DNA of 58,078 nucleotides from Candidatus Scybalocola faecavium (GCA_018713145.1 DVFP01000030.1:1-58078); one strand, 5' to 3'; positions 33,878 to 42,566 are shown, numbered from the stretch's first letter. Notes: generated from the letters alone by a model not told the origin. Program-made: numbers and translations.

Positions 33878-35176
33878 TTATTCTGCCTTTTCCGGAAGAT
33901 AAATATGGATCTTTTCGATACGGTTTTTCTCCATAGAATCCACCACAAAACGGATGCCCTTTTGTGTTACAATACTTTCCCCGGCATGAGGAATATGTTC
34001 CATAACATGGATCACATATCCGGCGATAGAGTCGTAGTCATCAGATTCCAATTCCGTACCAAGAAGTTCATCAATATCATCCAGTCGTGCTGATCCGTCA
34101 GCTATATATTCCGTTTCGGAAATTTTTTGAATATCATCTTCTTCATCATCGTCATATTCATCTCTGATCTCGCCAACGATCTCTTCAAGAAGATCTTCCA
34201 GACTGATTAAACCGGTAGTTGCGCCGTATTCATCCAGGACAATGGCCATATTTTTGGATTGTCCGCGAAGCTGGATCATAAGATCTGAAATTTTCTGATA
34301 TTCATAAGCAAAAAAAGGCTCTCTGAGAATATCCTTTAAAACAAAATCTTCCTTAGAACCCTGATAGCAAAAGACATCCTTCAGGTTTACAATACCGATG
34401 ATGTTATCTTTGGATTCCTGATAAACAGGAATACGGGAATATTTTTCTTCCCGGAAAAGCCGGGTCAGATCATCATAGTTCATATCTACAGGCGCAAAGG
34501 TAATGTCGATTCTTGGGACCATTACGTCTTTTGCCAGAGAATCGCCAAAGTCTACCACATTGGTGATCATTTCCTTTTCATCGCTTTCAATGACCCCTTC
34601 TTCGTGACTTACATCAATAATACTGAGCAGCTCGCTTTCGGTCATGCTTTTATTGACTGCGGTCGTATCCTTTCCTAAAATCTTAAGGAAAAGCTGGGAT
34701 ATTTTTGCAAAAATAAAAATAAACGGGGTCAGGATAGTGGTAATGATCTGCAGCGGTTTGGCATAAGCAAGGATTATATGATCAGCTGAAGCTGCCCCTA
34801 ATCTTTTTGGAAAAATTTCACCGAAAATAAGAAGAATAATAGCCAAAATTCCAATAGCCGCAGCGGTGATCCAGGGAATCTCCCCAGTTATATTTCGGGA
34901 GGCTGCCACGTGCACGGCAAATAAAGTTATGATGGCTGCCGCTGAAATTTTGATAAGGGTGCTGCACATAATAACAGCACTTAAAAGCTTACCGGGCTTA
35001 ACCGTAAGCTTCTGAATGAGAAGCGCTTTTTTATTCCCTTCTTCCGCCAGATCTTTTATATGAAGCTTATCGGCCGAGGCCAAAGCTCCTTCTGCGGATG
35101 AAAAAAATGCCAAAAGAACAATAAGAATACATGTGGCGATAAGCTGCGTGACCGCGTCTGCGTCCAAAAAAATCAT
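33878..35176 (-). CDS. CNNM/CBS-domain membrane protein (hemolysin C/CorC-like)
   Basis: The 432-residue frame starts at ATG 35176, but AGGAG touches that codon. A TTG three codons later (35167) has better spacing and may be the true start. The N-terminal CNNM domain holds about four helices (residues 10-170) with GEIFPKRLG. Two CBS domains follow (VMVPRIDITFAPVDM, then DEYGATTGLISLEDLLEEIVGEI), and a C-terminal CorC_HlyC domain ends with IRFVVDSMEKNRIEKIHI. Such proteins take part in magnesium and cobalt export or membrane protection. It is a single gene converging on noncoding unit B. Confidence 0.88.
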   Translation of the reverse strand: MIFLDADAVTQLIATCILIVLLAFFSSAEGALASADKLHIKDLAEEGNKKALLIQKLTVKPGKLLSAVIMCSTLIKISAAAIITLFAVHVAASRNITGEIPWITAAAIGILAIILLIFGEIFPKRLGAASADHIILAYAKPLQIITTILTPFIFIFAKISQLFLKILGKDTTAVNKSMTESELLSIIDVSHEEGVIESDEKEMITNVVDFGDSLAKDVMVPRIDITFAPVDMNYDDLTRLFREEKYSRIPVYQESKDNIIGIVNLKDVFCYQGSKEDFVLKDILREPFFAYEYQKISDLMIQLRGQSKNMAIVLDEYGATTGLISLEDLLEEIVGEIRDEYDDDEEDDIQKISETEYIADGSARLDDIDELLGTELESDDYDSIAGYVIHVMEHIPHAGESIVTQKGIRFVVDSMEKNRIEKIHIYLPEKAE

Positions 35177-35310
35177 CTCCTAATCTGTATAAACGAATAT
35201 GCCGCCTGGGCGTACAATATTACGGAAACCTGCAGGTTTCTTGCTCTTTTCATTGTATCGTAGCTTAAAGAGCGTGTCAAATCTTTTTATTTTAATCCTT
35301 GTAAAATAAT

Positions 35311-35333
35311 GTAACAGCCAGCTGAACTGTTAC
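35311..35333. repeat. Near-palindromic intergenic repeat (GTAACAG family)
   Basis: GTAACAG (35311-35317) and CTGTTAC (35327-35333) frame a GCTGAA core, as at 28172-28194. The two sites match at 19 of 23 bases and are far apart, in unrelated intergenic regions. The remaining 35177-35458 region is AT-rich and holds the likely promoter of the next gene. Confidence 0.6.
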
Positions 35334-35458
35334 AAAATAATTACAAAAAACATATGAAAAATTATAGAAAATAATTTGAAAAATGAGATAATCTCTATAT
35401 AGCCAAATGATAAGTATTCATCCTGAAGGGGCACATTTATTTTATGGGAGGTATTACA

Positions 35459-36484
35459 ATGAAGAGAAATATGAAACAGTGGGTTGAAGAACTGAAAAAT
35501 TCACCGGTAAAAAGGGCGCTCCCCGTGTTATCTTTTCCGGGAATCCAGCTTATGGGGATTACTGTAAAGGATCTGATCGGCAGCAGTGATCTTCAGGCTC
35601 AGTGTATGAAGGCAGTGGCTGATCGGGTGGATTCCGCTGCTTCTGTAAGTTTTATGGATCTTTCTGTAGAAGCGGAGTGCTTTGGTTCTGAGATTCGGGT
35701 TTCGGAGGACGAAGTTCCTACAGTCATCGGATCTATTGTAAAGGATGAAGAGGACGCGCAAGCTTTACAAGTGCCGGAGGTAGGCAGCGGAAGAAGCCGG
35801 ATTTATGTAGATGCCATAGCCAAGGCTATGGACCTGATTACAGACCGGCCTGTGCTGGCTGGAGTTATCGGGCCTTTTTCACTGGCAGGGAGACTTCTGG
35901 ATGTTTCTGAAGCTATGATCTTCTGCTATGATGATCCGGATATGGTACATACGGTTTTGGAAAAGGTTTCTCAGTTCATTACAAAGTATATCCTTGCCTT
36001 TAAGGTTGCCGGAGCAAACGGGGTAGTTATGGCAGAGCCTTTGGCCGGATTGCTGTCCCCGGCCCTTGCTGAGGAATTTTCAGCAGAATATGTTAAAAAG
36101 ATCATTGACCAGGTGCAGGACGATGAATTTATTGTGGTTTATCATAACTGCGGAAACTGTACGATCCAGCAGATTGACTCTATTTTGGCCACAGGCAGCC
36201 CGATCCTTCATTTTGGAAACGCAATCGATATTAAGGAAATGATGACGCATATTCCGGAAAATATTGTCGCTGCCGGTAATGTGGATCCTGCCGGAGAGTT
36301 TAAAAACGGAACCGTAGAGTCGATTACAGCAGCTACCCGCAAGGTTCTTGAAGCATGCGGTTGTTACAAAAACTTTATTATTTCCTCCGGCTGCGATATT
36401 CCGCCTATGTCCCGGTGGGAAAATATTGATGCCTTTTTTAATACTGTTGACGGGTTTTATAAAAGCACTTGCACATCCATGTAA
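35459..36484 (+). CDS. Uroporphyrinogen decarboxylase-family (MtaA/CmuA-like) methyltransferase
   Basis: ATG 35459 follows TGGGAGGT and gives 341 residues. The fold family is shown by VIGPFSLAGRLLDVSEAM and the zinc-binding pattern, YHNCGNC (His-x-Cys) with a later SSGCDIPP cysteine about 70 residues downstream, as in MtaA, MtbA and CmuA. Those enzymes move methyl groups between corrinoid proteins and thiols or folates. No corrinoid protein gene lies next to it, so true haem-pathway UroD is less likely, but the methyl acceptor is unknown. folC immediately downstream is compatible with a folate link. Confidence 0.8.
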   Translation: MKRNMKQWVEELKNSPVKRALPVLSFPGIQLMGITVKDLIGSSDLQAQCMKAVADRVDSAASVSFMDLSVEAECFGSEIRVSEDEVPTVIGSIVKDEEDAQALQVPEVGSGRSRIYVDAIAKAMDLITDRPVLAGVIGPFSLAGRLLDVSEAMIFCYDDPDMVHTVLEKVSQFITKYILAFKVAGANGVVMAEPLAGLLSPALAEEFSAEYVKKIIDQVQDDEFIVVYHNCGNCTIQQIDSILATGSPILHFGNAIDIKEMMTHIPENIVAAGNVDPAGEFKNGTVESITAATRKVLEACGCYKNFIISSGCDIPPMSRWENIDAFFNTVDGFYKSTCTSM

Positions 36485-36497
36485 AAGTGTGTAAAAT

Positions 36498-36589
36498 AAA
36501 CACTGGAAGCCGCAGCGTATTTGCGGTCCAAGGTGTTTGAGGATCATGCCCCGGATGCTTTTCTTCCAGAAGTATCCGGGGCTTTTTTT
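36498..36589 (+). terminator. Two-hairpin leader/terminator before folC
   Basis: The first hairpin (36498-36538) has paired segments AAACAC/GTGTTT, TGGA/TCCA and CCGCA/TGCGG. The second (36548-36582) is a strong GCCCCGGATGCTT/AAGTATCCGGGGC stem followed by seven Ts. The folC ribosome binding site GGAGG starts right after the T-tract. It certainly can end transcripts from the gene upstream. Because it lies so close to folC it may also act as an attenuator, but I recognise no known riboswitch. Confidence 0.75.
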
Positions 36590-36600
36590 GGAGGCTGACC

Positions 36601-37914
36601 ATGAATTACAAAGAAATTGTGGATTATTTATTTCATCTTCCCAGATTTACCAAAGGCGGACATATGGAAAATGTAAAAAAACTGCTGGAGGCGCTGGGGA
36701 ATCCTCAGGACAGCTTCAGATATATTCATGTGGCCGGGACGAACGGAAAAGGTTCTGTCTGTGCGTATATGGAACGCTGCTTAAGGCTCTGTCATAAAAA
36801 GACAGGCCTTTTTACATCTCCCCATCTGGTGCGGGTCAACGAGCGGATCCGCATTAACGGAGAGGAGATTTCGGAAGCTGATTTTGTAAGGCTGTTCCAT
36901 CAGATCCATGACCTGGCAGTGGAGGGCGTGGATAAAGGTTGGGATATGCCTACATTTTTTGAATATATTTACTTAATGGCCATGGTCTATTTTAGAGAAC
37001 AAAAGATTGATTATGGCATTATAGAGGCCGGGATGGGAGGCGCAAGGGATTTTACGAATGCCGCTGCCCGCCCGTATTTAGCTGTGATTACTGCCATCAG
37101 TCTGGATCATGTGCCGATTCTTGGCAGGACAGTTGAAGAGATCGCCTTGGAAAAGGCCGGGATCATAAAACCCGGGATCCCGGTGGTGACCTGTACTCAG
37201 AAGCCGTCTGTTGAAAAAATATTAAAGGATCAGGCGGAAAGTATTGGCGCCCCTTTGAGGATAGTGTCAGATAAAAATATTGAAATTCTTTCCCATAATG
37301 GTAAAACCGTTGATTTTTCCATAGAATCCAGGTATCATGGTAAATGTACACTGACTTTGGAAACCACAGCCCTTTATCAGACCCAAAATGCCGCGTTAGC
37401 CGCGGCTGCTCTTGAGGAAATCTGGTGCAGGGACAACGGTCATGATTTTTGTAAAATCCTTTATGAGGGATTTAAACAGACCCGGTGGCCTGGGAGGATG
37501 GAGGAGATGGGACCTGGATTTTTTGTAGACGGAGCCCATAACGAAGCCGGAATGGGGGCGTTTGTCCAAACAGCGGCCCGGCAGTTTAAAGGAAGGCCGG
37601 TGTATGTGATTTTTGCTGTGGCTCAGGATAAAGACTATTCATCTATGATCCGCACATTAACATCCCTTCCGGAACTGGCTGGAGTAATTGTGACAGAAAT
37701 AGAAAACGGACGCCGCTGCAGCAAAGAAGAAGTTGTAAAAGTATTTCAGAAAAATTGGAATGGAATGATAAGCAGTACATATAATATTAAAGAAGCCGTA
37801 AAAATCGGCCTTGATATGCGTGGAGCGGATGGAATATTGTGCTGTGTAGGTTCCTTGTATCTTGCAGGCAGTATTAAGGAATTGGCAGGAGGAAATCAGG
37901 ATGATAAACTTTGA
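36601..37914 (+). CDS. folC: Folylpolyglutamate synthase / dihydrofolate synthase
   Basis: The 437-residue protein starts at ATG 36601 behind TTGGAGG. The Mur-ligase family signature is seen as VAGTNGKGSVCAY (ATP-binding P-loop), FTSPHLVRVNERI, GIIEAGMGGARDFTNA and VDGAHNEAGMGAF. It adds glutamate residues to folates, and in many bacteria also makes dihydrofolate from dihydropteroate. The 3' end overlaps the next small gene, and the TPR gene follows, so the three are one operon. Confidence 0.93.
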   Translation: MNYKEIVDYLFHLPRFTKGGHMENVKKLLEALGNPQDSFRYIHVAGTNGKGSVCAYMERCLRLCHKKTGLFTSPHLVRVNERIRINGEEISEADFVRLFHQIHDLAVEGVDKGWDMPTFFEYIYLMAMVYFREQKIDYGIIEAGMGGARDFTNAAARPYLAVITAISLDHVPILGRTVEEIALEKAGIIKPGIPVVTCTQKPSVEKILKDQAESIGAPLRIVSDKNIEILSHNGKTVDFSIESRYHGKCTLTLETTALYQTQNAALAAAALEEIWCRDNGHDFCKILYEGFKQTRWPGRMEEMGPGFFVDGAHNEAGMGAFVQTAARQFKGRPVYVIFAVAQDKDYSSMIRTLTSLPELAGVIVTEIENGRRCSKEEVVKVFQKNWNGMISSTYNIKEAVKIGLDMRGADGILCCVGSLYLAGSIKELAGGNQDDKL

Positions 37915-38074
37915 TGAGGAAATAAAAAAGTTTCAGCCAAGTCTTGAGGTTGACCAGGCGGAAGATGCTATCTATAAAAATGATTTAAGAGACGTTATGG
38001 ATATTGTGGAGGACATGCTTCAGGAAATGAAGAAGGATAAGCCCATGTATCAAAATCGCTGGGAGGATAAATAA
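37901..38074 (+). CDS. Small acidic protein between folC and a TPR gene
   Basis: The 57-residue ORF starts at ATG 37901 inside folC, behind GGCAGGAGG. It is acidic with heptad-like hydrophobic spacing (EEIKKFQPSLEVDQAEDAIY, then DIVEDMLQEMKKD), so a helical or coiled-coil peptide is likely. It ends in a TAATG overlap with the next gene. I do not recognise a domain. Overlap on both sides favours real, coupled translation. Confidence 0.75.
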   Translation: MINFDEEIKKFQPSLEVDQAEDAIYKNDLRDVMDIVEDMLQEMKKDKPMYQNRWEDK

Positions 38075-39585
38075 TGAATTGCACCAACTGCAATACACCC
38101 CTGATCAACACCTATGTGTGTCCCAGATGCGGTCAGAAGGATGAGCTTGCCAGAAAGATCATCTATGCTTCCAACTGGCATTATAACCAGGGACTTGCAA
38201 AGGCTAAGGTGCGGGATATGACAGGGGCGACAAATTCGCTGCTCATGAGCCTGAAATATAACAAGCGAAATACTCAGGCAAGGAATCTTCTCGGACTGAT
38301 CTACTATCAGATTGGCGAGATTGTCAACGCTTTGGGGGAATGGGTCATCAGCGTCCATTTTCAGCCGGAGGATAATGTTGCCAATACATATATAAAAGCG
38401 ATTCAGAACAATCCGGGAAAGCTGCAGTTTGCCAACCGTATCATACAAAAGTACAACATGGCTCTGGAATTTCTTGACCAGGGAAATATGGATATGGCCA
38501 TTATTGAATTGAAAAAAGCCATTAATTTAAACCCGAATTATATTCGGGCATATCAGCTCATGGGGCTTTTATATTTTAAGACAAAACAGTATGCGGCAGC
38601 AAGGAAGATTCTTGTCCGGTCTTTAAAGATTGACAGAAATAATATTACCAGTCTGCGCTACATTAAAGAAATCGATGCTGTGGCAGGAGACCGGGCGAAA
38701 GTGCGGGCCCGCAGCAGAAACGGATTTACCCAGATCAATGACCCAAACCCGGTAGTCGTGGAAGAAAAGAAGGACGGAAAGTATACGGATTTCAGTACAG
38801 GTCTTTTATCCATTGTGAATGTGATCATTGGCGTGGTGATTGGCGCAGCCGTGGTATGGCTCCTTTTAGTGCCTTCAGTGCGGCGGAACCTGGCTTTGGA
38901 ATATAATCAGGCTGTTGTGGAATATGGAAACCTTATTTCAGAAAATAACCGTCTTATTTCTTCCTACGAAATGGAAAATGAGTCTTTGGAATCTGAAAAC
39001 CAGGCCCTCCAGGCCCAGGTGGATGCCGCTGATGATTCCCAGAAAGCGGGAACCAGCGAGGAAAATCTCTACCTTGCCATACAGGCGTATATGAGCGGTT
39101 CCGATTCCTACGGGGAGGCGGGCGTTTATCTGGCAGATGTGGATCCGGACAGCCTGACCAGCGAATCGGCTCAGGATATTTACCGGACCATTTATGAGGC
39201 GACACGTTCCTCGGCAGAATCCCAGCTGGAGGAGGACGGTTATCGGGCTTTTAATAATGGAGAATACAGGGATGCTATTGACTATTATCAAAAGGCATTA
39301 AACTTAAACAGCGAAAATCTGGACGCCCTGTACTATATAGGGGCAAGCTATCAGCGGATGGCAGACCTGGATAACGCTATGAAGTATTATGAACAGTTGA
39401 TCAACGATTATCCCACAAGTTCTCAGGCGGCAAATGCCTCTCAGGCAGTGGAGGAGATCCAAAGCGATGCAGGTCAAAACAATGCAGACGGGGACGGTAC
39501 GGATGAGAACAATACAGATGAGAGCAATACAGATGAGAGCAATACAAATTCAGGCAGCTCCGGTGGGAGCCGTTTGACGGACTAA
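38074..39585 (+). CDS. Zinc-ribbon, TPR and single-pass membrane protein
   Basis: The 503-residue protein begins with a four-cysteine zinc ribbon (CTNCNTPLINTYVCPRC, residues 3-19). Tetratricopeptide repeats cover about 30-210. One membrane helix lies near 250-272 (VIIGVVIGAAVVWLLLVP), then a coiled coil (about 285-325) and further TPRs near 390-465 outside the membrane. The ending is a low-complexity Asn/Asp/Glu/Ser tail with repeated DESNT. TPR units on both sides of the membrane suggest a scaffold between cytoplasmic and envelope partners, but no function is known. It lies upstream of the spoIIA operon, separated by a structured terminator. Confidence 0.8.
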   Translation: MNCTNCNTPLINTYVCPRCGQKDELARKIIYASNWHYNQGLAKAKVRDMTGATNSLLMSLKYNKRNTQARNLLGLIYYQIGEIVNALGEWVISVHFQPEDNVANTYIKAIQNNPGKLQFANRIIQKYNMALEFLDQGNMDMAIIELKKAINLNPNYIRAYQLMGLLYFKTKQYAAARKILVRSLKIDRNNITSLRYIKEIDAVAGDRAKVRARSRNGFTQINDPNPVVVEEKKDGKYTDFSTGLLSIVNVIIGVVIGAAVVWLLLVPSVRRNLALEYNQAVVEYGNLISENNRLISSYEMENESLESENQALQAQVDAADDSQKAGTSEENLYLAIQAYMSGSDSYGEAGVYLADVDPDSLTSESAQDIYRTIYEATRSSAESQLEEDGYRAFNNGEYRDAIDYYQKALNLNSENLDALYYIGASYQRMADLDNAMKYYEQLINDYPTSSQAANASQAVEEIQSDAGQNNADGDGTDENNTDESNTDESNTNSGSSGGSRLTD

Positions 39586-39605
39586 TTAGTTACAAAATAA
39601 CACAT

Positions 39606-39689
39606 TGCGGGAAATAGACGAAAGCACAGACTGTATGAAAAGTACGGTCACATGAGAAACGGCTTTTGCATATTTCCCGCATTTTTTTT
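39606..39689 (+). terminator. Long structured terminator before spoIIAA
   Basis: The outer stem TGCGGGAAATA (39606-39616) with TATTTCCCGCA (39671-39681) is perfect, 11 bp, followed by eight Ts. Inside, CGAAAGC pairs with GCTTTTG, and an apical hairpin GACTGTA/TACGGTC has loop TGAAAAG. This is much more elaborate than needed for termination and could be a folded regulatory RNA. The spoIIAA binding site TAAGGAGG follows after two bases. Confidence 0.75.
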
Positions 39690-39707
39690 GTTAAGGAGGT
39701 TTCCCTT

Positions 39708-40043
39708 ATGGATACAGGCTATAAAGTCATTGACAGAAATCTGGTGCTTTCCATCGGCCCTGAGCTGGATCATCATGAGGCCAGGAAGATTCGCCAGATT
39801 ACAGATGAACAGCTTCGCCGCAGCCGGGCCAGGAACATTATCCTGGATTTTTCCGGGACGAGCTTTATGGACAGCGCAGGGATCGGTATGATTATCGGCC
39901 GGTATAAGGAAGCCAATTTAAGAGGCGGAAAGGTCTGTGTGATCCATGCGGGACATTCGATCCAAAAACTCATGGAAATTTCCGGCTTATATAAGCTGGT
40001 TTATGAATACAAAGACCTGAAGGAAGCTTTGGAAAATCTTTAG
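39708..40043 (+). CDS. spoIIAA: Anti-sigma F factor antagonist SpoIIAA
   Basis: ATG 39708 with TAAGGAGG upstream gives 111 residues, normal for the family. The STAS domain has the phospho-acceptor serine S56 in SFMDSAGIGMIIGRY. When unphosphorylated it binds SpoIIAB and releases sigma F in the forespore. It is first in a classical spoIIAA-spoIIAB-sigF operon. Confidence 0.95.
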   Translation: MDTGYKVIDRNLVLSIGPELDHHEARKIRQITDEQLRRSRARNIILDFSGTSFMDSAGIGMIIGRYKEANLRGGKVCVIHAGHSIQKLMEISGLYKLVYEYKDLKEALENL

Positions 40044-40058
40044 AAGGGAGGCATTGTT

Positions 40059-40547
40059 ATGAATCCGTCCAATAAAATCCCCAAGGCCGGAAAGGCTTTG
40101 GCAAAATCAAATCAGGTATCTCTGGTATTTGACAGTTTATCGGAAAATGAAGCATTTGCCCGTATGGCAGCAGCAGCTTTTATTATGAACATGGATCCTA
40201 CCATGGAGGAGCTGGCTGATGTAAAGACGGCTGTTTCCGAGGCAGTCACCAACTGTGTGATCCATGGGTATAATGGAGGTCCGGGAAAAATATTTATGAA
40301 CTGCCGCAGAGAAGAGGATATTATCACCATAGAGATCATTGACCAGGGCATAGGGATTGAGGATATTGAAAAAGCCATGGAACCTTTATATACAACACGG
40401 CCGGAACTGGAGCGTTCCGGCATGGGATTTGCATTTATGGAGGCATTTATGGACAGTTTAAGTGTGGAATCCACTCCGGGAAAAGGCACCCGGATCATTA
40501 TGGAAAAAATGATCGGCCGGGAAGAAGCCCGGGACGAAGCCTTATAG
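40059..40547 (+). CDS. spoIIAB: Anti-sigma F factor / serine kinase SpoIIAB
   Basis: The 162-residue protein has a GHKL ATP-binding fold: SEAVTNCVIHGY (N-box), IIDQGIGI (G1) and RSGMGFAFMEAFM. A short extension of about 15 residues precedes the usual N-terminus (LVFDSLSENEAFAR). It holds sigma F inactive and phosphorylates SpoIIAA. Fifteen bases separate it from spoIIAA. Confidence 0.95.
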   Translation: MNPSNKIPKAGKALAKSNQVSLVFDSLSENEAFARMAAAAFIMNMDPTMEELADVKTAVSEAVTNCVIHGYNGGPGKIFMNCRREEDIITIEIIDQGIGIEDIEKAMEPLYTTRPELERSGMGFAFMEAFMDSLSVESTPGKGTRIIMEKMIGREEARDEAL

Positions 40548-40556
40548 GTGACGCCT

Positions 40557-41276
40557 ATGGAGCGTATTTTCCAACTGTTAAAACAGGCACAGCAGGGGGA
40601 TAAAGAAGCAAGAAATACGCTTGTAGAAGAAAATGTCGGATTAGTATGGAGCATTGTCCGGCGGTTTACCGGCAGAGGACATGATCCGGAAGATCTGTTT
40701 CAGATCGGTACCATCGGCCTTTTAAAGGCCATTGATTATTTTAACGCGGATTATGATGTGAAATTTTCTACCTATGCCGTCCCTATGATTACCGGCGAGA
40801 TCAAGCGGTTTCTAAGGGATGACGGGATGATCAAAGTGAGCCGCACCATAAAAGATCACGGAGTATGTATAAAAAAATATATTCAGGAGCTTTCAGATCT
40901 GCTGGGGCGGGAGCCTGCTCCTTCTGAGATCGCCCGGGCCAGCGGCCTTTCCCAGGAGGATGTGATCACGGCTATGGAAGCTTTATCTCAGGTGGAATCT
41001 CTTCATCAGGTCATCTATCAGGGGGATGGAAGCAGTATTGAGCTTATGGACAAGCTGGAAGATGGAAAAGATGAAAATGAGCAGGTGATCAACCGTTTTT
41101 TTGTCCGGGATATGTTAAAAGACCTGAGTCCTCAGGAACAAAAGATTATTTTGTGGAGATATTTTGACCAGGAAACCCAGTCTCAGATCGCCCGGAAGCT
41201 GGGGATTTCCCAGGTACAGGTTTCCAGGATGGAAAAGAAGATCCTTCAGGGCATGAGGACCCGGTATACAGATTAA
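40557..41276 (+). CDS. sigF: RNA polymerase sigma-F factor
   Basis: ATG 40557 lies after TAGGTGA and gives 239 residues; GTG 40548 is an alternative but is itself within the binding site. Regions 2 (GHDPEDLFQIGTIGLLKAID, KFSTYAVPMITGEIKRFLRD), 3 and 4 (LSPQEQKIILWRYFDQETQS, ISQVQVSRMEKK) are complete. It is the first forespore-specific sigma factor and would direct expression of spore genes including some in this window. Confidence 0.95.
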   Translation: MERIFQLLKQAQQGDKEARNTLVEENVGLVWSIVRRFTGRGHDPEDLFQIGTIGLLKAIDYFNADYDVKFSTYAVPMITGEIKRFLRDDGMIKVSRTIKDHGVCIKKYIQELSDLLGREPAPSEIARASGLSQEDVITAMEALSQVESLHQVIYQGDGSSIELMDKLEDGKDENEQVINRFFVRDMLKDLSPQEQKIILWRYFDQETQSQIARKLGISQVQVSRMEKKILQGMRTRYTD

Positions 41277-41337
41277 AGCTGTGGATGAAATTTCCAGGAT
41301 AAGCAAAACCTCACAAGGAATAATATGGGGGAAAGGA

Positions 41338-41487
41338 ATGAACATTATGAGAAGTGAAAAAAATCCATGGCTGCTTAAAGGGATAAGTCTGGCAGTGCTT
41401 TTAGGGATCATGGCCTTTTTATTGTGCTGTCTCTTTTTTCCGGAGACAACCGGTACAGGGACTTATGCAGGAGCGACACTGGTATGA
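41338..41487 (+). CDS. Small single-helix membrane peptide between sigF and spoVAA
   Basis: ATG 41338, behind GGGGAAAGGA, gives a 49-residue peptide with one hydrophobic helix (GISLAVLLGIMAFLLCCLFF, residues 15-34). The stop overlaps the spoVAA start (ATGA), so it is translated in the sporulation operon. I do not know a named family. The position suggests a small spore-membrane protein accompanying SpoVAA and SpoVAB. Confidence 0.6.
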   Translation: MNIMRSEKNPWLLKGISLAVLLGIMAFLLCCLFFPETTGTGTYAGATLV

Positions 41488-42146
41488 GCGGCCCGGTTTC
41501 TAAGGAGAGCGGTCCTCCTTTTGTTGTATATATTAATCCGGAAGATAGCGTCCAGTGCAGTAAAAAAACCGTCTGTGTAGGGGATGTGACAGAGGTTTTC
41601 TGCCGGAACCGGACACTGTGCAAAAAGATCCGTGCCCTGCCGTTATTTAAAATGGATATGACGCCGGATAAAAAAACAGTCGTTTCTTCCATGGCTCTGA
41701 TCGCATGTATTGATGCAGGGATCCAGGAAAATATCGTGATCCAAAATATGGGCGCCAGCCAATTTGTTGTATGCGGAATGGAAAAAAAGCCTAAAAAGCT
41801 GGTAGTATGGGGCAAGGTGGCGCTGGTCATGCTTATTACATTTTTTGGAAGTATTTTCGCTATAATGACCTACAATGAGGATGTGGATGTAACTGGAGTG
41901 TTTGACCGGGTATACCAGGTCCTTACAGGGACGGCCCGCACCGCGCCGGGGATTTTAGAGTGGGCTTATGCTTTTGGGGTGGCTTTTGGGATCATTATCT
42001 TTTTCAATCATTTCGGGAAAAAGCGTCTGACCAATGAGCCTACCCCCATGGAGATTGAAATGGAAAAATATGAAACCGATATAACTAATACTGTTGTAAA
42101 AGAAGCATCACGGAAGGATCAGATCATAGAAAAGCCCAAGGAGTAA
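41484..42146 (+). CDS. spoVAA: Stage V sporulation protein AA
   Basis: The 220-residue protein starts at ATG 41484. The N-terminal domain (VYINPEDSVQCSKKTVCVGD and KMDMTPDKKTVVSSMALIAC) and two C-terminal helices (about residues 113-131 and 155-173) match SpoVAA. The SpoVA complex moves dipicolinic acid into and out of the forespore. In Clostridia AA and AB often sit behind sigF, as here, away from spoVAC-VAD-VAE. Confidence 0.85.
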   Translation: MSGPVSKESGPPFVVYINPEDSVQCSKKTVCVGDVTEVFCRNRTLCKKIRALPLFKMDMTPDKKTVVSSMALIACIDAGIQENIVIQNMGASQFVVCGMEKKPKKLVVWGKVALVMLITFFGSIFAIMTYNEDVDVTGVFDRVYQVLTGTARTAPGILEWAYAFGVAFGIIIFFNHFGKKRLTNEPTPMEIEMEKYETDITNTVVKEASRKDQIIEKPKE

Positions 42147-42152
42147 ATGCTT

Positions 42153-42566
42153 ATGACCATATTTAATATACTTTGGCAGATAATTTTCGGACTTTGCGCC
42201 GGCACCATTGTGGCTGCCGGCCTTTTTACCTTTATTGCCACTTTAGGGATTGTTACCCGCCTGGCCCAGGTCACACGAACGGCAGCATGGATCCATTGGT
42301 ATGAAAATAGTTTTATCCTTGGAGGGATTGCCGGAAATATGCTGTGGCTCTTTCATATCCCGGTAAAGGCAGGGGCTGCGGGTCTGGCTGTGTCCGGCCT
42401 TTTTTGCGGCATTTTTACCGGATGTTTTATTGGAGCGATTGCGGAAATTTTAAATGCATTTCCGATTTTTTTGCATCGTCTGGACATAAAGACCGGCATT
42501 GCCTTGTTTATCGCTTCCCTGGCTGTGGGAAAATTCCTGGGGGTTATCTTGCAGTATTTTGGTTGA
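42153..42566 (+). CDS. spoVAB: Stage V sporulation protein AB
   Basis: ATG 42153 is nine bases from AAGGAG (the in-frame ATG 42147 is only three away) and gives 137 residues. Four hydrophobic helices are visible, with RLAQVTRTAAWIHWYEN between the first and second, as in SpoVAB. It is coupled to spoVAA and probably works in dipicolinic acid transport in the forespore membrane. Confidence 0.87.
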   Translation: MTIFNILWQIIFGLCAGTIVAAGLFTFIATLGIVTRLAQVTRTAAWIHWYENSFILGGIAGNMLWLFHIPVKAGAAGLAVSGLFCGIFTGCFIGAIAEILNAFPIFLHRLDIKTGIALFIASLAVGKFLGVILQYFG

